The position numbers and the translations under genes were made by a program. From contig NZ_FNQE01000020.1 of the NCBI RefSeq assembly GCF_900107485.1, forward strand, positions 1 through 64,000: DNA of 64,000 bases. Reading direction: 5' to 3'. The notes below the pieces were generated by a model. The model saw nothing but the letters and a program-made list of their open reading frames with translations, ran no database searches and was not told the origin of the DNA. Numbering within the stretch: the stretch's first letter is position 1; every line of letters begins with the position of its first letter. This document shows positions 1-9,130 of this stretch, piece by piece. This DNA comes from Proteiniborus ethanoligenes (GTDB lineage: Bacteria; Bacillota; Clostridia; Tissierellales; Proteiniboraceae).

Positions 1-218
1 GATCTTAAAAGAGCATGAAGACAATAACCAGTAGGTCCAACTTTAGACGAATGATATTTTGGGAAACTAGACAAATCAATGATATCGAAGATTTTTTCAT
101 AAAATTTTGTTTTGCTATTAGATGTAAATAAATCAATGTTATTAAAGATTAATTGACGTTCAAACAAGGGCTTCGCCTCCTTAATATAATATTTGGTGGT
201 ACTTATATTATTTGACAT
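1..218 (-). CDS. Transposase, N-terminal part (runs off the window)
   Basis: Read on the minus strand from an ATG at 218-216, about 72 residues are open to the window edge. They include LFERQLIFNNIDLF near the start and KVGPTGYCLHALLR at the edge, which resemble the N-terminus of IS4/IS1182-like DDE transposases; the catalytic part would lie outside the window. The start codon sits inside a long imperfect inverted repeat (about 166-236: AAGGG...CGCCTC / GAGGCG...CCCTT), which may limit read-through expression as in many insertion sequences. The family is a recognition from the protein text only; the exact IS family is uncertain. Confidence 0.6.
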   Translation of the reverse strand, partial: MSNNISTTKYYIKEAKPLFERQLIFNNIDLFTSNSKTKFYEKIFDIIDLSSFPKYHSSKVGPTGYCLHALLR

Positions 219-270
219 AAAGAGGCGAAAACCCTTTTTGAAAATAGAAATATTTTTGAGTGATAAGAAA

Positions 271-297
271 AAATCACTGTATAGAACACAGTGATTT
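271..297. terminator. Perfect 10-bp hairpin between transposase and RHH gene
   Basis: AAATCACTGT and ACAGTGATTT flank a 7-nt loop. The A-run just left of it gives a U-tract only on the minus strand, so it would terminate leftward transcription. No leftward gene lies to its right, so it may instead be part of the insertion-sequence end or protect the element from outside transcription. Confidence 0.4.
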
Positions 298-351
298 CAA
301 GCGTTGCAAGTTATGACAAACGCTAAGATTTTTAGTAAAAGAGGTGAAAAT

Positions 352-879
352 ATGAGTAAAGCGGTAAGTTTTTTAATAGATGAAGATGTATATGAAAAAT
401 TTTGTCTTGCTATGAGCATCTCTAAAGATTCTGAAGAAGAAGCTATTGAAATGTGTATGAGATGGTACATTGCTAAGACTTTTGAAAAGGCTTCCTACGA
501 ATATAATCCTAAAACAATATCTAAACCTACTGAAGTAAATAATGATTATTATGGAAAGGCTATTCAGCGTATTCCTATATGGGCATTAAAGACAGAACAG
601 TATAATCATAAAATTATAAAGGCATATTTTGCTGCAGTTGATATAGCAGGTGAAGCTACTGTTACAATGATGGAGCATCTATGTAGTGAAAAGGAGAATC
701 CAGAGCTATATGTACCTACTTTCAAAAATAATTATTCACAGATGAAAATAGACGGAGCAAAAAGTCATGGTAAAGTATTTGAAGATGATGGAGAGAATGT
801 TTGGCTTTGGAGTGAAATAAAGGATACTTTACTGAAGTATAAATCAAGTTTTTATAGCGAGGAGGACAAGCGTGAGTAG
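352..879 (+). CDS. Small RHH-like protein paired with the DUF262 nuclease
   Basis: This 175-residue protein has no function I can name. I chose the ATG at 352 because a good site (AGAGGTG) precedes it; an in-frame ATG at 304 has none. The N-terminus (SFLIDEDVYEKFCLAMSIS, then a helix EEEAIEMCMRWYIA) looks like a ribbon-helix-helix DNA-binding fold with one strand and two helices. A second segment around residues 75-100 contains RIPIWALK. The last 8 bases overlap the next gene, so the two are translationally coupled. By analogy with antitoxin- or regulator-led pairs it may control or specify the nuclease; this is inference. Confidence 0.6.
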   Translation: MSKAVSFLIDEDVYEKFCLAMSISKDSEEEAIEMCMRWYIAKTFEKASYEYNPKTISKPTEVNNDYYGKAIQRIPIWALKTEQYNHKIIKAYFAAVDIAGEATVTMMEHLCSEKENPELYVPTFKNNYSQMKIDGAKSHGKVFEDDGENVWLWSEIKDTLLKYKSSFYSEEDKRE

Positions 880-2563
880 ATTAGTTGATAGCAGTATAAG
901 TATTTATGAAGCTTTACAGAATATAAAAAATGGTAAATATGTTATGCCAGCATTTCAAAGGCAGTATGTTTGGAGCATGGAACAAGTCGAAAAATTGTGG
1001 GACTCTATCCTTTTAGATTATCCCATAGCTACTTTTTTATTTTGGCATGTGGATGATGATAATGTAACTTGGGATACATACTTTTGTAATTTTTTATATG
1101 AGGTTACATTCGATAATCGTAAGCAAGCAGATACGGTAAATTATGAATTAAGCAATATAAATGTTAATCAGACTGACACAGCAGTGCTTGACGGACAACA
1201 GAGATTAACCTCATTATTTCTCTCTTTATTCGGGAATGCTTTTATCAGGCAAAAATATGCAAGGAGAAAAAATAGTGGTGGCATTGTTACGAAACTTTTG
1301 ATTGAGTTAAATAAAAACAAAATAACTGTTGATGAGGAAGAATATAATAGCAAAAAATATGATATCAAATTCAGTGAAAAAGTTGGAAAGTTAAGTCCGA
1401 CACAATTTGAGATCAAAAATATATTAGAACAAAAATTCCAAGACGATAGCACTAGAGATAAAGCTATTGAAGAGGCAATTTTTAATGTTCCTGCAGATAG
1501 CAAGGATTATGCTAGAAATATCTTAAATAAACTTTATAATAAGATTTTTGTAGAAAAGTTAATTCGATATACGGAAATTCATGACATGAAACAAGATGAT
1601 GCTCTAGAAATGTTTGTAAGATTTAACAGTGGTGGAAAAGCCCTGCGTAAATCTGAAATAACTATGTCTATACTTGAGGCATACTGGCCAAGTGCAAAGA
1701 CTGAATTTGGGAAACTACTTGTTGACTCTTATGAAGGCTTTGGTTCAGATTTTATAATTCGTTCTGCACTTATGATTTATGGAGATGTAGTTAAATCAAA
1801 TATTAGTAAAAATATAGCAGAAGAATTAAAAAATAACTGGAGCGAGTTTAAAAAGGCTTTAAAAAATTTAGAAAGCACATTAAAAGAAATTAAAATCGGA
1901 GTAAGTAGATTTGCAAGTAGTTGGAACGTGCTATTACCGATTATCTACTTTATTTACTATAATCCTGAATACAGAAATAACCTTGATGGGATTCGTGCAT
2001 ATTTGATTAGGGCGGTTTTATTTACCTATTTTCAATCAGGGACAACTGGAAAGTTGCAGCAAATGAAGAGTAGAATTAACGAAAATGATTATGAGATAAC
2101 TGTAGATATGCTCAATCAGATGAATGACCTTAGAGTAACAGAGGGCAAAATTGAGGATATTTTAAACGAAGAAAAAGGCAGTAGAGTTGCTGGTGAAGCC
2201 TTATATTTCCTTAGTTTAGACTGGAGAAATACTCACTTCAAATATGAGCAGGATCATCTTCATCCATTTGAAAGATTTGACGGTAATAAGCCGATATCAG
2301 TTTCTATGGAAGATTGGAGAAAATGGAGAGGTAACCGCAACAGACTGGCTAATTTGCATCTATTGGAAGGTAGAAGTAATGCTAGTAAAAGTGATATGAG
2401 GCTTGTTGATTATTATAATGATATGAATGTTGAACAAAGGGCAGATTTTCATAGACAATCTTTTATTCCAGAAGGAATATCCCTAGAACTAGAAAAATTT
2501 GAAGAGTTTTATGAAGCTAGAAAAGCGATACTCACGGGAAAAATACGTGAGTTGTTGGGATAG
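872..2563 (+). CDS. DUF262/HNH (GmrSD-like) nuclease
   Basis: A 563-residue protein with a DUF262 domain at the N-terminus (AFQRQYVW near residue 30, DGQQRLTSLF near 106) and a DUF1524-like HNH end (DHLHPF near 460, NRLANLHLLEGRSNASKSD near 490). In the GmrSD family the DUF262 part uses nucleotide to drive restriction and the HNH part cuts DNA, often modified phage DNA. Here both parts are in one chain. The start is GTG at 872 behind GAGGAGG and overlaps the upstream gene. Next to a transposase and a decayed gene it sits in an accessory region, which fits a defence role. Targets cannot be read from the sequence. Confidence 0.75.
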   Translation: MSRLVDSSISIYEALQNIKNGKYVMPAFQRQYVWSMEQVEKLWDSILLDYPIATFLFWHVDDDNVTWDTYFCNFLYEVTFDNRKQADTVNYELSNINVNQTDTAVLDGQQRLTSLFLSLFGNAFIRQKYARRKNSGGIVTKLLIELNKNKITVDEEEYNSKKYDIKFSEKVGKLSPTQFEIKNILEQKFQDDSTRDKAIEEAIFNVPADSKDYARNILNKLYNKIFVEKLIRYTEIHDMKQDDALEMFVRFNSGGKALRKSEITMSILEAYWPSAKTEFGKLLVDSYEGFGSDFIIRSALMIYGDVVKSNISKNIAEELKNNWSEFKKALKNLESTLKEIKIGVSRFASSWNVLLPIIYFIYYNPEYRNNLDGIRAYLIRAVLFTYFQSGTTGKLQQMKSRINENDYEITVDMLNQMNDLRVTEGKIEDILNEEKGSRVAGEALYFLSLDWRNTHFKYEQDHLHPFERFDGNKPISVSMEDWRKWRGNRNRLANLHLLEGRSNASKSDMRLVDYYNDMNVEQRADFHRQSFIPEGISLELEKFEEFYEARKAILTGKIRELLG

Positions 2564-3353
2564 GGGGTATTCAACCTGTAACACAGCAAATTGACGAAAC
2601 CAAACTCGTAGAAATTAAAGATAGCAAGGTTTTAGCACGTGTTAATAATCTTGTACCAAGAATTTTTCAAGCTGGAACAGCAGCGAGAAACGCAATTCAA
2701 GGCAATGCACAAGTATTATACCAAGCTATCATTCCCGTAGGGGCAAAGCTTACGCAATCTCAAGATATGACAAGAGCAGTTCGTGGCATATATCATAGTA
2801 CAGAGGGAATCAGAGGGCAAGCTAATTTAACGATTGTAGGTTATTCTAAAAAAAGCAATCTTGGTTTTGATGAATATGAAGAAGAGTTGCCAGAAGTTCA
2901 AAATTGGTATATTTATCAGAAGATTCTTTTAGAGGTTCTGTATCGAATTGCTGATTTGAAACACACATTACATCTTGGCTCTGTATCAAGAGAGCAATGT
3001 GGTGCATTACTTCCTACATATTCAAAACAAGTGAAAGATGCGATTAACAGCTTAACATATGGCATCAATCTCAAGCAAAAAAACATAGTATCAATATAGA
3101 TTTAAATCTTAGAAAACGAGGAGGTTTTGATGGTTTCATTCATAAGCTACCTGGATTAATCAATCAAGAGTATAACTTCTGTCCTATATCAGAAAGAACG
3201 ACAAATATAATCACAGCTCAAGTTAGTACATATGAAAATCCATGTAAAACGGAATTGGTCGATTTATTCCACGAAGATGTTAGAATAATTGCTAAAGAAG
3301 GAAAACTTTATTATTTACCAGGGAGTGACATGGGACAAACCACAGAAATTTAG
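2551..3353 (+). pseudogene. Decayed gene of unknown family, no start and one frameshift
   Basis: The reading frame opens at 2551, directly after a stop codon, and no start codon with a site precedes the protein-like sequence (QPVTQQIDETKLVEIKDSK). The frame runs to a TAG at 3097-3099. A protein-like continuation (LNLRKRGGFDGFIHKLPG) then follows in the -1 frame to TAG 3351-3353. The -1 frame is open from 3048, so the shift falls between 3048 and about 3085. A 5'-truncated, frameshifted remnant is the simplest reading. Translation from the internal ATG at 2767 would give only a 110-residue piece. I do not recognise the family. Confidence 0.55.
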
Positions 3354-3381
3354 CTGTTGTGCTTGAACGGAGGTGACCATA

Positions 3382-4944
3382 GTGATAGATATGGAACAAG
3401 TTCATAATTTTGCAGTAAAATGGTGCGATAAATTTCGAGATCAAAAAATTAATTATATAGAATTGGTAGACCGCTATATGGCAGATGATTGTGTAGCCCT
3501 TGGATTTGAGATGGACTGTGGGAATGCTTTTGCTGAAAAATATGGTAAAGCAGTTAATGATTATGAGGAACTAGATAAGATTATAGATGATGTAAAGGAT
3601 ATAAAACTATTGGGTTCGGCTATTTATTCTAGGTGGAGATATTTTAACCATTGGGCATATATGGGAGAAGAAATTTTGGAGTTTAAAAATCGTTTGTGGT
3701 TTATTTTGGCACTTAGTAGGCTAGCTATACTTACTGGAAAAAATATGTTTATATTTGAAGGCACACCTAAAAAAATCCGTATTATATCTAACAATGTATG
3801 CTATGGACCTTGCCCAGAACCTACAGATGAGGTAGAACAACGTATAACAATCAATGCAGAAGGAAGGGTATGGTTTTCTGCATATGTATTTGGAGATGGA
3901 TTAGGTCAATATAAAAAATCCAGAACTAAGAATTATAAAATAGAAAAAATAGTATCAGAAAAAATTTTAAATACTGTTGCCAATTATTTCAGCAAGGAGT
4001 ATGATGAAGTCTTTGCAACGGATATCGGTGATTGGCAAATGGAACTAACCAATACAGAGGATGAAACATATAAATTCAGGGGTTCACTGTGCTCTGATTT
4101 TGAAGTTGATGGAATTGACCTTTCAGATTTTATTAGGGAGTCACTTGAAATGAATGACTTATATGTATTTGATGGTAATTGCAAACCAGATAAGGTAAAT
4201 AAAATTTCTATTGAATACCACCGAATTACCAAAATTAACCCCAAGCAGCCTATAGGTGAGGAAACTGAATATGTTACTTGGGATTATACAGAACAGTTGG
4301 TAGTAGATAGAGAATCAGAAAGTATTGAACACATTCAAAACATTGGAACTGGCTGTATTGTTTCTCGTAAATATAAAGTTGAAGGTGGTGTTGAGGGATT
4401 ACTAGATGGTTTGGATGCAGAATACCTATTTGACAATATAGTGGGCAATCCATCTGATATTGTTGAAACGCCGAATGAAACCAAGGATTATACGATAACC
4501 ATTGATTTTAAGGAAAGTCCACAACGTGTTATAAAAGGAACCTTTGATAAAAAAGGATTACCAGATGACTGGGCAGAGTTTGCGGAAACAGTATTCAATT
4601 TCATGTGTTTTTATGGCTTAGGGGAAATACTTAATCCATCCGTTTATGAAAAAGTAAAACGTCGCAAAGGTGAATATATTTTCTGTAGCGTAATCTTTGA
4701 TGAGGGATACAAGAGCTATTATTATATTACCGATGATGATAGTATTGAGGTTGGTGATTTTGTTTTAGTTACCGTAGGAAATGATAATCACACTGCTGTT
4801 GTTGAGGTTATTAATATTGAGTATTTTTCTGAAGAAGATGCTCCACTACCAGTTAATAAAACAAAGCACATTATCCGTAAATGTACAGAAGGTGACTACC
4901 ATAGATACAAATCAAAAAGGAGAAATCCTTATCTACCAAACTGA
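3382..4944 (+). CDS. Conserved-looking protein of unknown function
   Basis: The GTG at 3382 is preceded at proper distance by CGGAGGTG; the upstream in-frame GTG at 3373 lies inside that site, so I chose 3382, giving 520 residues. No signal peptide or membrane segment is visible. The protein is acidic, has a helical first third (EQVHNFAVKWCDKFRDQ...), a middle beta-rich part and a C-terminal part with YYYITDDDSIEVGDFVLV, which looks like a small beta-barrel. It stands alone between the decayed gene and the ABC exporter, and has no recognisable catalytic motif. It may be a cytosolic accessory or defence-associated protein, but that is only suggested by the location. Confidence 0.7.
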   Translation: MIDMEQVHNFAVKWCDKFRDQKINYIELVDRYMADDCVALGFEMDCGNAFAEKYGKAVNDYEELDKIIDDVKDIKLLGSAIYSRWRYFNHWAYMGEEILEFKNRLWFILALSRLAILTGKNMFIFEGTPKKIRIISNNVCYGPCPEPTDEVEQRITINAEGRVWFSAYVFGDGLGQYKKSRTKNYKIEKIVSEKILNTVANYFSKEYDEVFATDIGDWQMELTNTEDETYKFRGSLCSDFEVDGIDLSDFIRESLEMNDLYVFDGNCKPDKVNKISIEYHRITKINPKQPIGEETEYVTWDYTEQLVVDRESESIEHIQNIGTGCIVSRKYKVEGGVEGLLDGLDAEYLFDNIVGNPSDIVETPNETKDYTITIDFKESPQRVIKGTFDKKGLPDDWAEFAETVFNFMCFYGLGEILNPSVYEKVKRRKGEYIFCSVIFDEGYKSYYYITDDDSIEVGDFVLVTVGNDNHTAVVEVINIEYFSEEDAPLPVNKTKHIIRKCTEGDYHRYKSKRRNPYLPN

Positions 4945-5050
4945 AAAGGTGAAATTAGTTCTCCCCATTATCTTTACGTTATATAAAAAGTGTAATTTTG
5001 ATAGTTTTACAGCTTTTAGAATAATTTAATAGCCAATAGGAGGGTGAGAA

Positions 5051-6889
5051 ATGGAAAACGATAACCATACAAAAATTAAAAGGAGTACATTAGATAATTT
5101 AAAATTTGTATTTAGGTACATTTGGAAATGGGACAAGTCATTATTATATATCTGTGGATTCAATTCGATATTTATTGCCGTTGCTCCTTTTATATGGATT
5201 TTAGCTCCTAAATTTTTAATAGATGAACTAATGGGGATAAAGCGTGTAGATATACTGATTAAGATACTTTTGGTCACACTATTGATATCAGCAGTTACTA
5301 AATATTTTATAGCCTATCTAGCAGGAGCTTATAGAATGAAAATGAGTAACATTAGATTTAAGTTTATTGATGTAATCCATGAGAAGGCTATGGAAATGGA
5401 TTATAAGCATACAGAAGATCCTGACGTATTAAATGCCATTCGAATTGCATGGAGAACAGTAAGTAATCCCCATAGAGGAATTGGGGGAATTCTTCAGAAG
5501 ATATTTACAATATTAGGTAGCTTAGCAGGATTTTTGGGATATATAGCAATAATACTAACATTAAATCCACTTATACTATTATATTTAGTTGTAAATGTTA
5601 TTATAATTTACTTTATTAACTTAAAGGTTAATGAATATGAGAAAAGTCAAGAGGGTAAGAGAACGGAGTATTTCAGAAAGTCAGTATATGTATCTTCGAC
5701 AATGTCTGATTTTCAATATGGTAAGGATATTAGAGTTTATAGTATGAAGGATTTGCTATTAAGAAAAAAAGAGTATTTTGATAAGATAAGAACAGATATT
5801 TCAGAAGATATAGAGAGTAAAAGATATAGGTCAGATGTTATTGATGCAGTTTTATTATTACTTAGGGAAGGCATTGTTTATGGATATTTGATACATAGAG
5901 TTGTAACAGGCAGCTTGACTATAGGAAATTTCACAATGTACGTAGCTACAATTGGTGGTTTTGCTTTATGGATGGGAAATCTTATGAAAGATATTGCCTT
6001 TGTTAAGACTAACTGTAAATATGTAGGGGATTTAAGAGATTTTTTAGATATAAAAGATGAAGAAAAAGTTAAGGAACCACTAAAAGTGCCTATTCAGAAG
6101 CCATATGAAATTGAATTTAAGAATGTATCCTTTAAATATCCTAACAGTGATAATTATATTTTCAAAAACCTTTCGTTAAAAATAAAACCAGGACAAAAGC
6201 TTGCTATAGTCGGAGTGAATGGAGCAGGAAAAACGTCACTTGTAAAGCTATTGACTAGGCTTTACTCTCCAATAGAAGGCGAAATTTACCTTAATGGAAT
6301 AAATATAAATCAGTTTGATCAAAAAGAATATTATAGGCTATTCTCAATTGTGTTTCAGGAAATAAAAATGTTTGCTTTTAATGTAACGGAAAACATTGCT
6401 TTGAAAGATAAAAATATTAATCACGAAAGAGTTAAAGAATCAGCAAGAAAAGCTGGTATTAAGGAGAAGGTCGATAGCTTAGAGAAAGGCTTCTCTACAA
6501 GTATACTAAAGGTTATTGATGAACATGGCATTGAACTTTCAGGTGGAGAAAATCAAAAATTAGCTCTAGCAAGGGCATTATATAAAAGTGGAGAAATAGT
6601 TGTTTTAGATGAACCTACTGCAGCCCTTGATCCAATTGCAGAACACAATATTTATTTGAGCTTTAATGAATTGATTGAAAATAGGACAGCAATCTATATT
6701 TCTCATAGACTTTCGAGCACCAGATTCTGTGATGTCATAGCCTTTATGGAGGAGGGTGAGATAAAGGAGTATGGAACCCATGATGAGCTTATGGAGAAGG
6801 ATGGAAAATACGCTAGCATGTTCAACATCCAATCACAATATTACAAAGAGGAGAACATGAGCAAGGAGGCTGCAGGCTATGGAATATAA
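5051..6889 (+). CDS. ABC exporter, fused membrane/ATPase subunit 1
   Basis: A 612-residue half-transporter of the ABCB/MsbA type: membrane domain with several hydrophobic helices over about residues 20-310, then an ATPase domain. Walker A GVNGAGKTS is near residue 387, the Q-loop VFQEIKMF near 436, signature LSGGENQ near 495, Walker B VVLDEPTAALDP near 517 and the H-loop ISHRLSS near 551. The signature and Walker B look intact. It starts at ATG 5051 behind AGGAGGGTG and overlaps the next subunit by 11 bases, so the two likely form a heterodimer. The substrate is unknown; peptides, lipids or drugs are typical for this class. Confidence 0.9.
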   Translation: MENDNHTKIKRSTLDNLKFVFRYIWKWDKSLLYICGFNSIFIAVAPFIWILAPKFLIDELMGIKRVDILIKILLVTLLISAVTKYFIAYLAGAYRMKMSNIRFKFIDVIHEKAMEMDYKHTEDPDVLNAIRIAWRTVSNPHRGIGGILQKIFTILGSLAGFLGYIAIILTLNPLILLYLVVNVIIIYFINLKVNEYEKSQEGKRTEYFRKSVYVSSTMSDFQYGKDIRVYSMKDLLLRKKEYFDKIRTDISEDIESKRYRSDVIDAVLLLLREGIVYGYLIHRVVTGSLTIGNFTMYVATIGGFALWMGNLMKDIAFVKTNCKYVGDLRDFLDIKDEEKVKEPLKVPIQKPYEIEFKNVSFKYPNSDNYIFKNLSLKIKPGQKLAIVGVNGAGKTSLVKLLTRLYSPIEGEIYLNGININQFDQKEYYRLFSIVFQEIKMFAFNVTENIALKDKNINHERVKESARKAGIKEKVDSLEKGFSTSILKVIDEHGIELSGGENQKLALARALYKSGEIVVLDEPTAALDPIAEHNIYLSFNELIENRTAIYISHRLSSTRFCDVIAFMEEGEIKEYGTHDELMEKDGKYASMFNIQSQYYKEENMSKEAAGYGI

Positions 6890-8675
6890 ACAAAGGCAAG
6901 GACTAGGTGAAAATATCAGAATTCTAAAGTACTTTTTAAAATTAACCCATAGCATATCCAAGTCCCACATACCAACTTTATTACTATCCTCGTTTTTAAA
7001 ATCAGCCATCCCTTTTCTAAACATAATTGTTCCTAAGTTCATTATTGATGAATTAATTGGACAGCAAAGAACGGAGATATTTGTTCAATTTATTGCAATT
7101 CTAATCCTTGGTAATTTTGTATTGAATATCACTAATCGTTGGTTTGATAAGAGAGTTAAAATAGCAAATGAAAAAATGATGTATAGCTTTGATACATTAA
7201 TAAGTGAAAAGATTGTTGACATGGATTTTGAGAACATAGAAAACCCGGAAATACTTGATTTAAAGGAGAGAGCTTTATTTGCAATTTATAATCATGGTAC
7301 TATTGAAAGGTTAATAGAAAACATTGCAAAAGCAGTCTCTGAGATTATTACTATGATTGGACTTATTGCAATAATATTTACTTTGAATGGGTTTATAGTA
7401 CTTGTAATATTAGCAATTATAGCATTAAATTCAAAGATATTTGATAAGTTACAGAAACTGAGCTTTGAAGAAGGTCAGAAAGCAGTACCTGCTAACAGAG
7501 CATTTGCTTACTTTGGTACATTGACATCAGATTTTTCTCTTGGTAAGGATATTAGATTATATAATATCGCACCTATTATTCTGTCAAAGTCCAGTAGGTT
7601 TCACACCGATATTGTAGCTATTAATACAAGGCATTGTAGAACAGAAGGGAAGTATAATGGATTAACCAATATAAATCTACAGTTTCAAATGGTATTAGTA
7701 TATGCTTATTTGACTTATAGAGTTTTCATAGAAGCTCTATCTATAGGTAGCTTTACAATGTATGCCAGTGCTATCAGTAGCTTTAGTACTTCTGTTTCCT
7801 CATTTATTAATACTTTTATTGAGATAAACCAGCTATGTAGATATTTAGATCTATTTATTCAATTTGAGCAATTAGAATCTAAAAATCAAGCTGGTGATAG
7901 GAGTCTGGAAGAACAAGATCAGTATGTTATTGAGTTTTGTAATGTCTCTTTTAAGTATCCAAAGAATAAAGATTATACACTAAAAAACATATCCATAACT
8001 ATCAAGCATGGTGAAAAATTATCCTTAGTAGGTCTAAATGGTGCTGGTAAAACAACTTTTATTAAGCTTTTGACAAGATTATATGAACCTACAGAAGGTG
8101 AAATACTTTTAAATGGAATTAACATTAGTGAATACAAATATGATGAATATATGAAAATATTCTCTGTAGTATTTCAAGATTTTAAACTATTAGCCTTTAC
8201 AATCAAGGAGAATATATCTCTTGATGATCATAACACTGCATCAGATGAATCTATATTTGAGGTGATGAGAGAAGTAGGTCTAGAAAAAGAGATTTCTAAA
8301 TTAGAAAAAGGGGTTAATACTTCTATATATAAAAGGTTTGACAAGAAAGGAATAGAATTTTCAGGAGGTCAATCTCAAAAGCTTGCTATTGGTAGAGCCT
8401 TATATAAAGATGCTCCAATAGTTGTGTTGGATGAACCTACTGCGGCCCTTGATCCCATAGCAGAGTATGAGATATACAACAAATTTAATGACTTAGTTGG
8501 AAATAAAATTGCTATATATATTTCACATAGGATGTCAAGCTGTAAAATCTGTGACAAAATTGCAGTGTTTCATAGAGGGGAGATAATCCAATATGGAAAT
8601 CACGATGAGTTGATTAAGGATGATAATATGCAGTATGCTAAAATGTTTAAGTCTCAATCGCAGTATTATGTTTAA
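6879..8675 (+). CDS. ABC exporter, fused membrane/ATPase subunit 2
   Basis: A 598-residue partner of the preceding subunit with the same order of domains: hydrophobic helices over the first half, then Walker A GLNGAGKTT near residue 384, FSGGQSQK near 493, VVLDEPTAALDP near 515 and ISHRMSS near 549. An AAGGAGG site lies inside the end of the upstream gene, and the ATG at 6879 overlaps it. The two proteins share an unusual QxQKLA context after the signature and are clearly paralogues. No precursor peptide, immunity gene or processing enzyme sits beside them, so the cargo cannot be guessed. Confidence 0.9.
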   Translation: MEYKQRQGLGENIRILKYFLKLTHSISKSHIPTLLLSSFLKSAIPFLNIIVPKFIIDELIGQQRTEIFVQFIAILILGNFVLNITNRWFDKRVKIANEKMMYSFDTLISEKIVDMDFENIENPEILDLKERALFAIYNHGTIERLIENIAKAVSEIITMIGLIAIIFTLNGFIVLVILAIIALNSKIFDKLQKLSFEEGQKAVPANRAFAYFGTLTSDFSLGKDIRLYNIAPIILSKSSRFHTDIVAINTRHCRTEGKYNGLTNINLQFQMVLVYAYLTYRVFIEALSIGSFTMYASAISSFSTSVSSFINTFIEINQLCRYLDLFIQFEQLESKNQAGDRSLEEQDQYVIEFCNVSFKYPKNKDYTLKNISITIKHGEKLSLVGLNGAGKTTFIKLLTRLYEPTEGEILLNGINISEYKYDEYMKIFSVVFQDFKLLAFTIKENISLDDHNTASDESIFEVMREVGLEKEISKLEKGVNTSIYKRFDKKGIEFSGGQSQKLAIGRALYKDAPIVVLDEPTAALDPIAEYEIYNKFNDLVGNKIAIYISHRMSSCKICDKIAVFHRGEIIQYGNHDELIKDDNMQYAKMFKSQSQYYV

Positions 8676-8747
8676 TCGAAAAAGACGAGGGGCGCTTCGA
8701 TACTACTTTTTCAGTGGTCTCGAAACGTCACTTTATCCTAACGTGAT

Positions 8748-8776
8748 TTGCATAAATTATTAGCATGTGCTATAAT
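8748..8776 (+). promoter_or_regulatory. Sigma-A type promoter for the riboswitch-opu transcript
   Basis: TTGCAT (8748-8753), 17 bases, TATAAT (8771-8776). It lies about 30 bases upstream of the riboswitch aptamer and after the exporter genes. An imperfect hairpin at about 8694-8735 separates it from the exporter. Confidence 0.7.
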
Positions 8777-8807
8777 AAAGGCTGATATTTACAATTGAAA
8801 AAGCAAA

Positions 8808-8940
8808 CCATATCGCTGAATTCTTAAATGAAGCGGGGGACCCAATCTTCGGGGGTGTATCCATTTTGGAGGGGCAGAACCCTTTAGCCCTAACCCGACA
8901 GCTAACCTCGTAAGCGTATAAAGGGGAGTAATGTTCTGCA
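8808..8940 (+). ncRNA. Cyclic-di-AMP riboswitch (ydaO/yuaA type)
   Basis: The leader holds the hallmark segments of the ydaO-yuaA family: CGCTGAAT near 8813, a GGGGGACCC...GGGGGT stem region near 8834-8860, GGGGCAGAACCC near 8872, and CCGACAGCTAACCTCGTAAG near 8896-8915. In this family c-di-AMP binding turns expression off, and osmolyte and potassium transporters are classic targets. A terminator follows at 8945 and a betaine-type transporter comes next, so biology and sequence agree. Boundaries are approximate. Confidence 0.85.
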
Positions 8941-8944
8941 TATT

Positions 8945-8973
8945 AGAACTATGGAACTCCATGGTTCTTTTTT
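8945..8973 (+). terminator. Expression-platform terminator of the riboswitch
   Basis: A 10-bp stem (AGAACTATGG / CCATGGTTCT, one G-U pair), 4-nt loop, then a run of U. It sits immediately after the aptamer and before the transporter genes, so it should be the regulated terminator. Confidence 0.85.
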
Positions 8974-9130
8974 GTACCCAAAATTAAGTTTACATAACAA
9001 GAGCCCTACCCATTAGATAAAACCAATGATTGCTAAGGGGTTCTGGAATTTTGTTGTTTCACAATATTTGTAGGCTTAATAATTCCCTTACTGGATTTTT
9101 TTCAATTATAAAAAAGGGAGGATGTTAATT

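Noticed and set aside
271-297. Hairpin as terminator of an upstream rightward gene
   Set aside because: No U-tract follows on the plus strand and the only gene to its left runs leftward.
1168-1503. Minus-strand frames over strong genes (for example here in the DUF262 gene)
   Set aside because: They are antisense shadows without ribosome sites or recognisable protein content.
3078-3086. A_AAA_AAC slippery heptamer as a programmed -1 frameshift
   Set aside because: The motif is in the right frame, but the gene has no start codon and the -1 frame opens well before it, so decay is simpler.
4781-5029. Open frame overlapping the end of the 520-aa gene
   Set aside because: It is in another frame of a well-supported gene, has no ribosome site and encodes low-complexity hydrophobic sequence.
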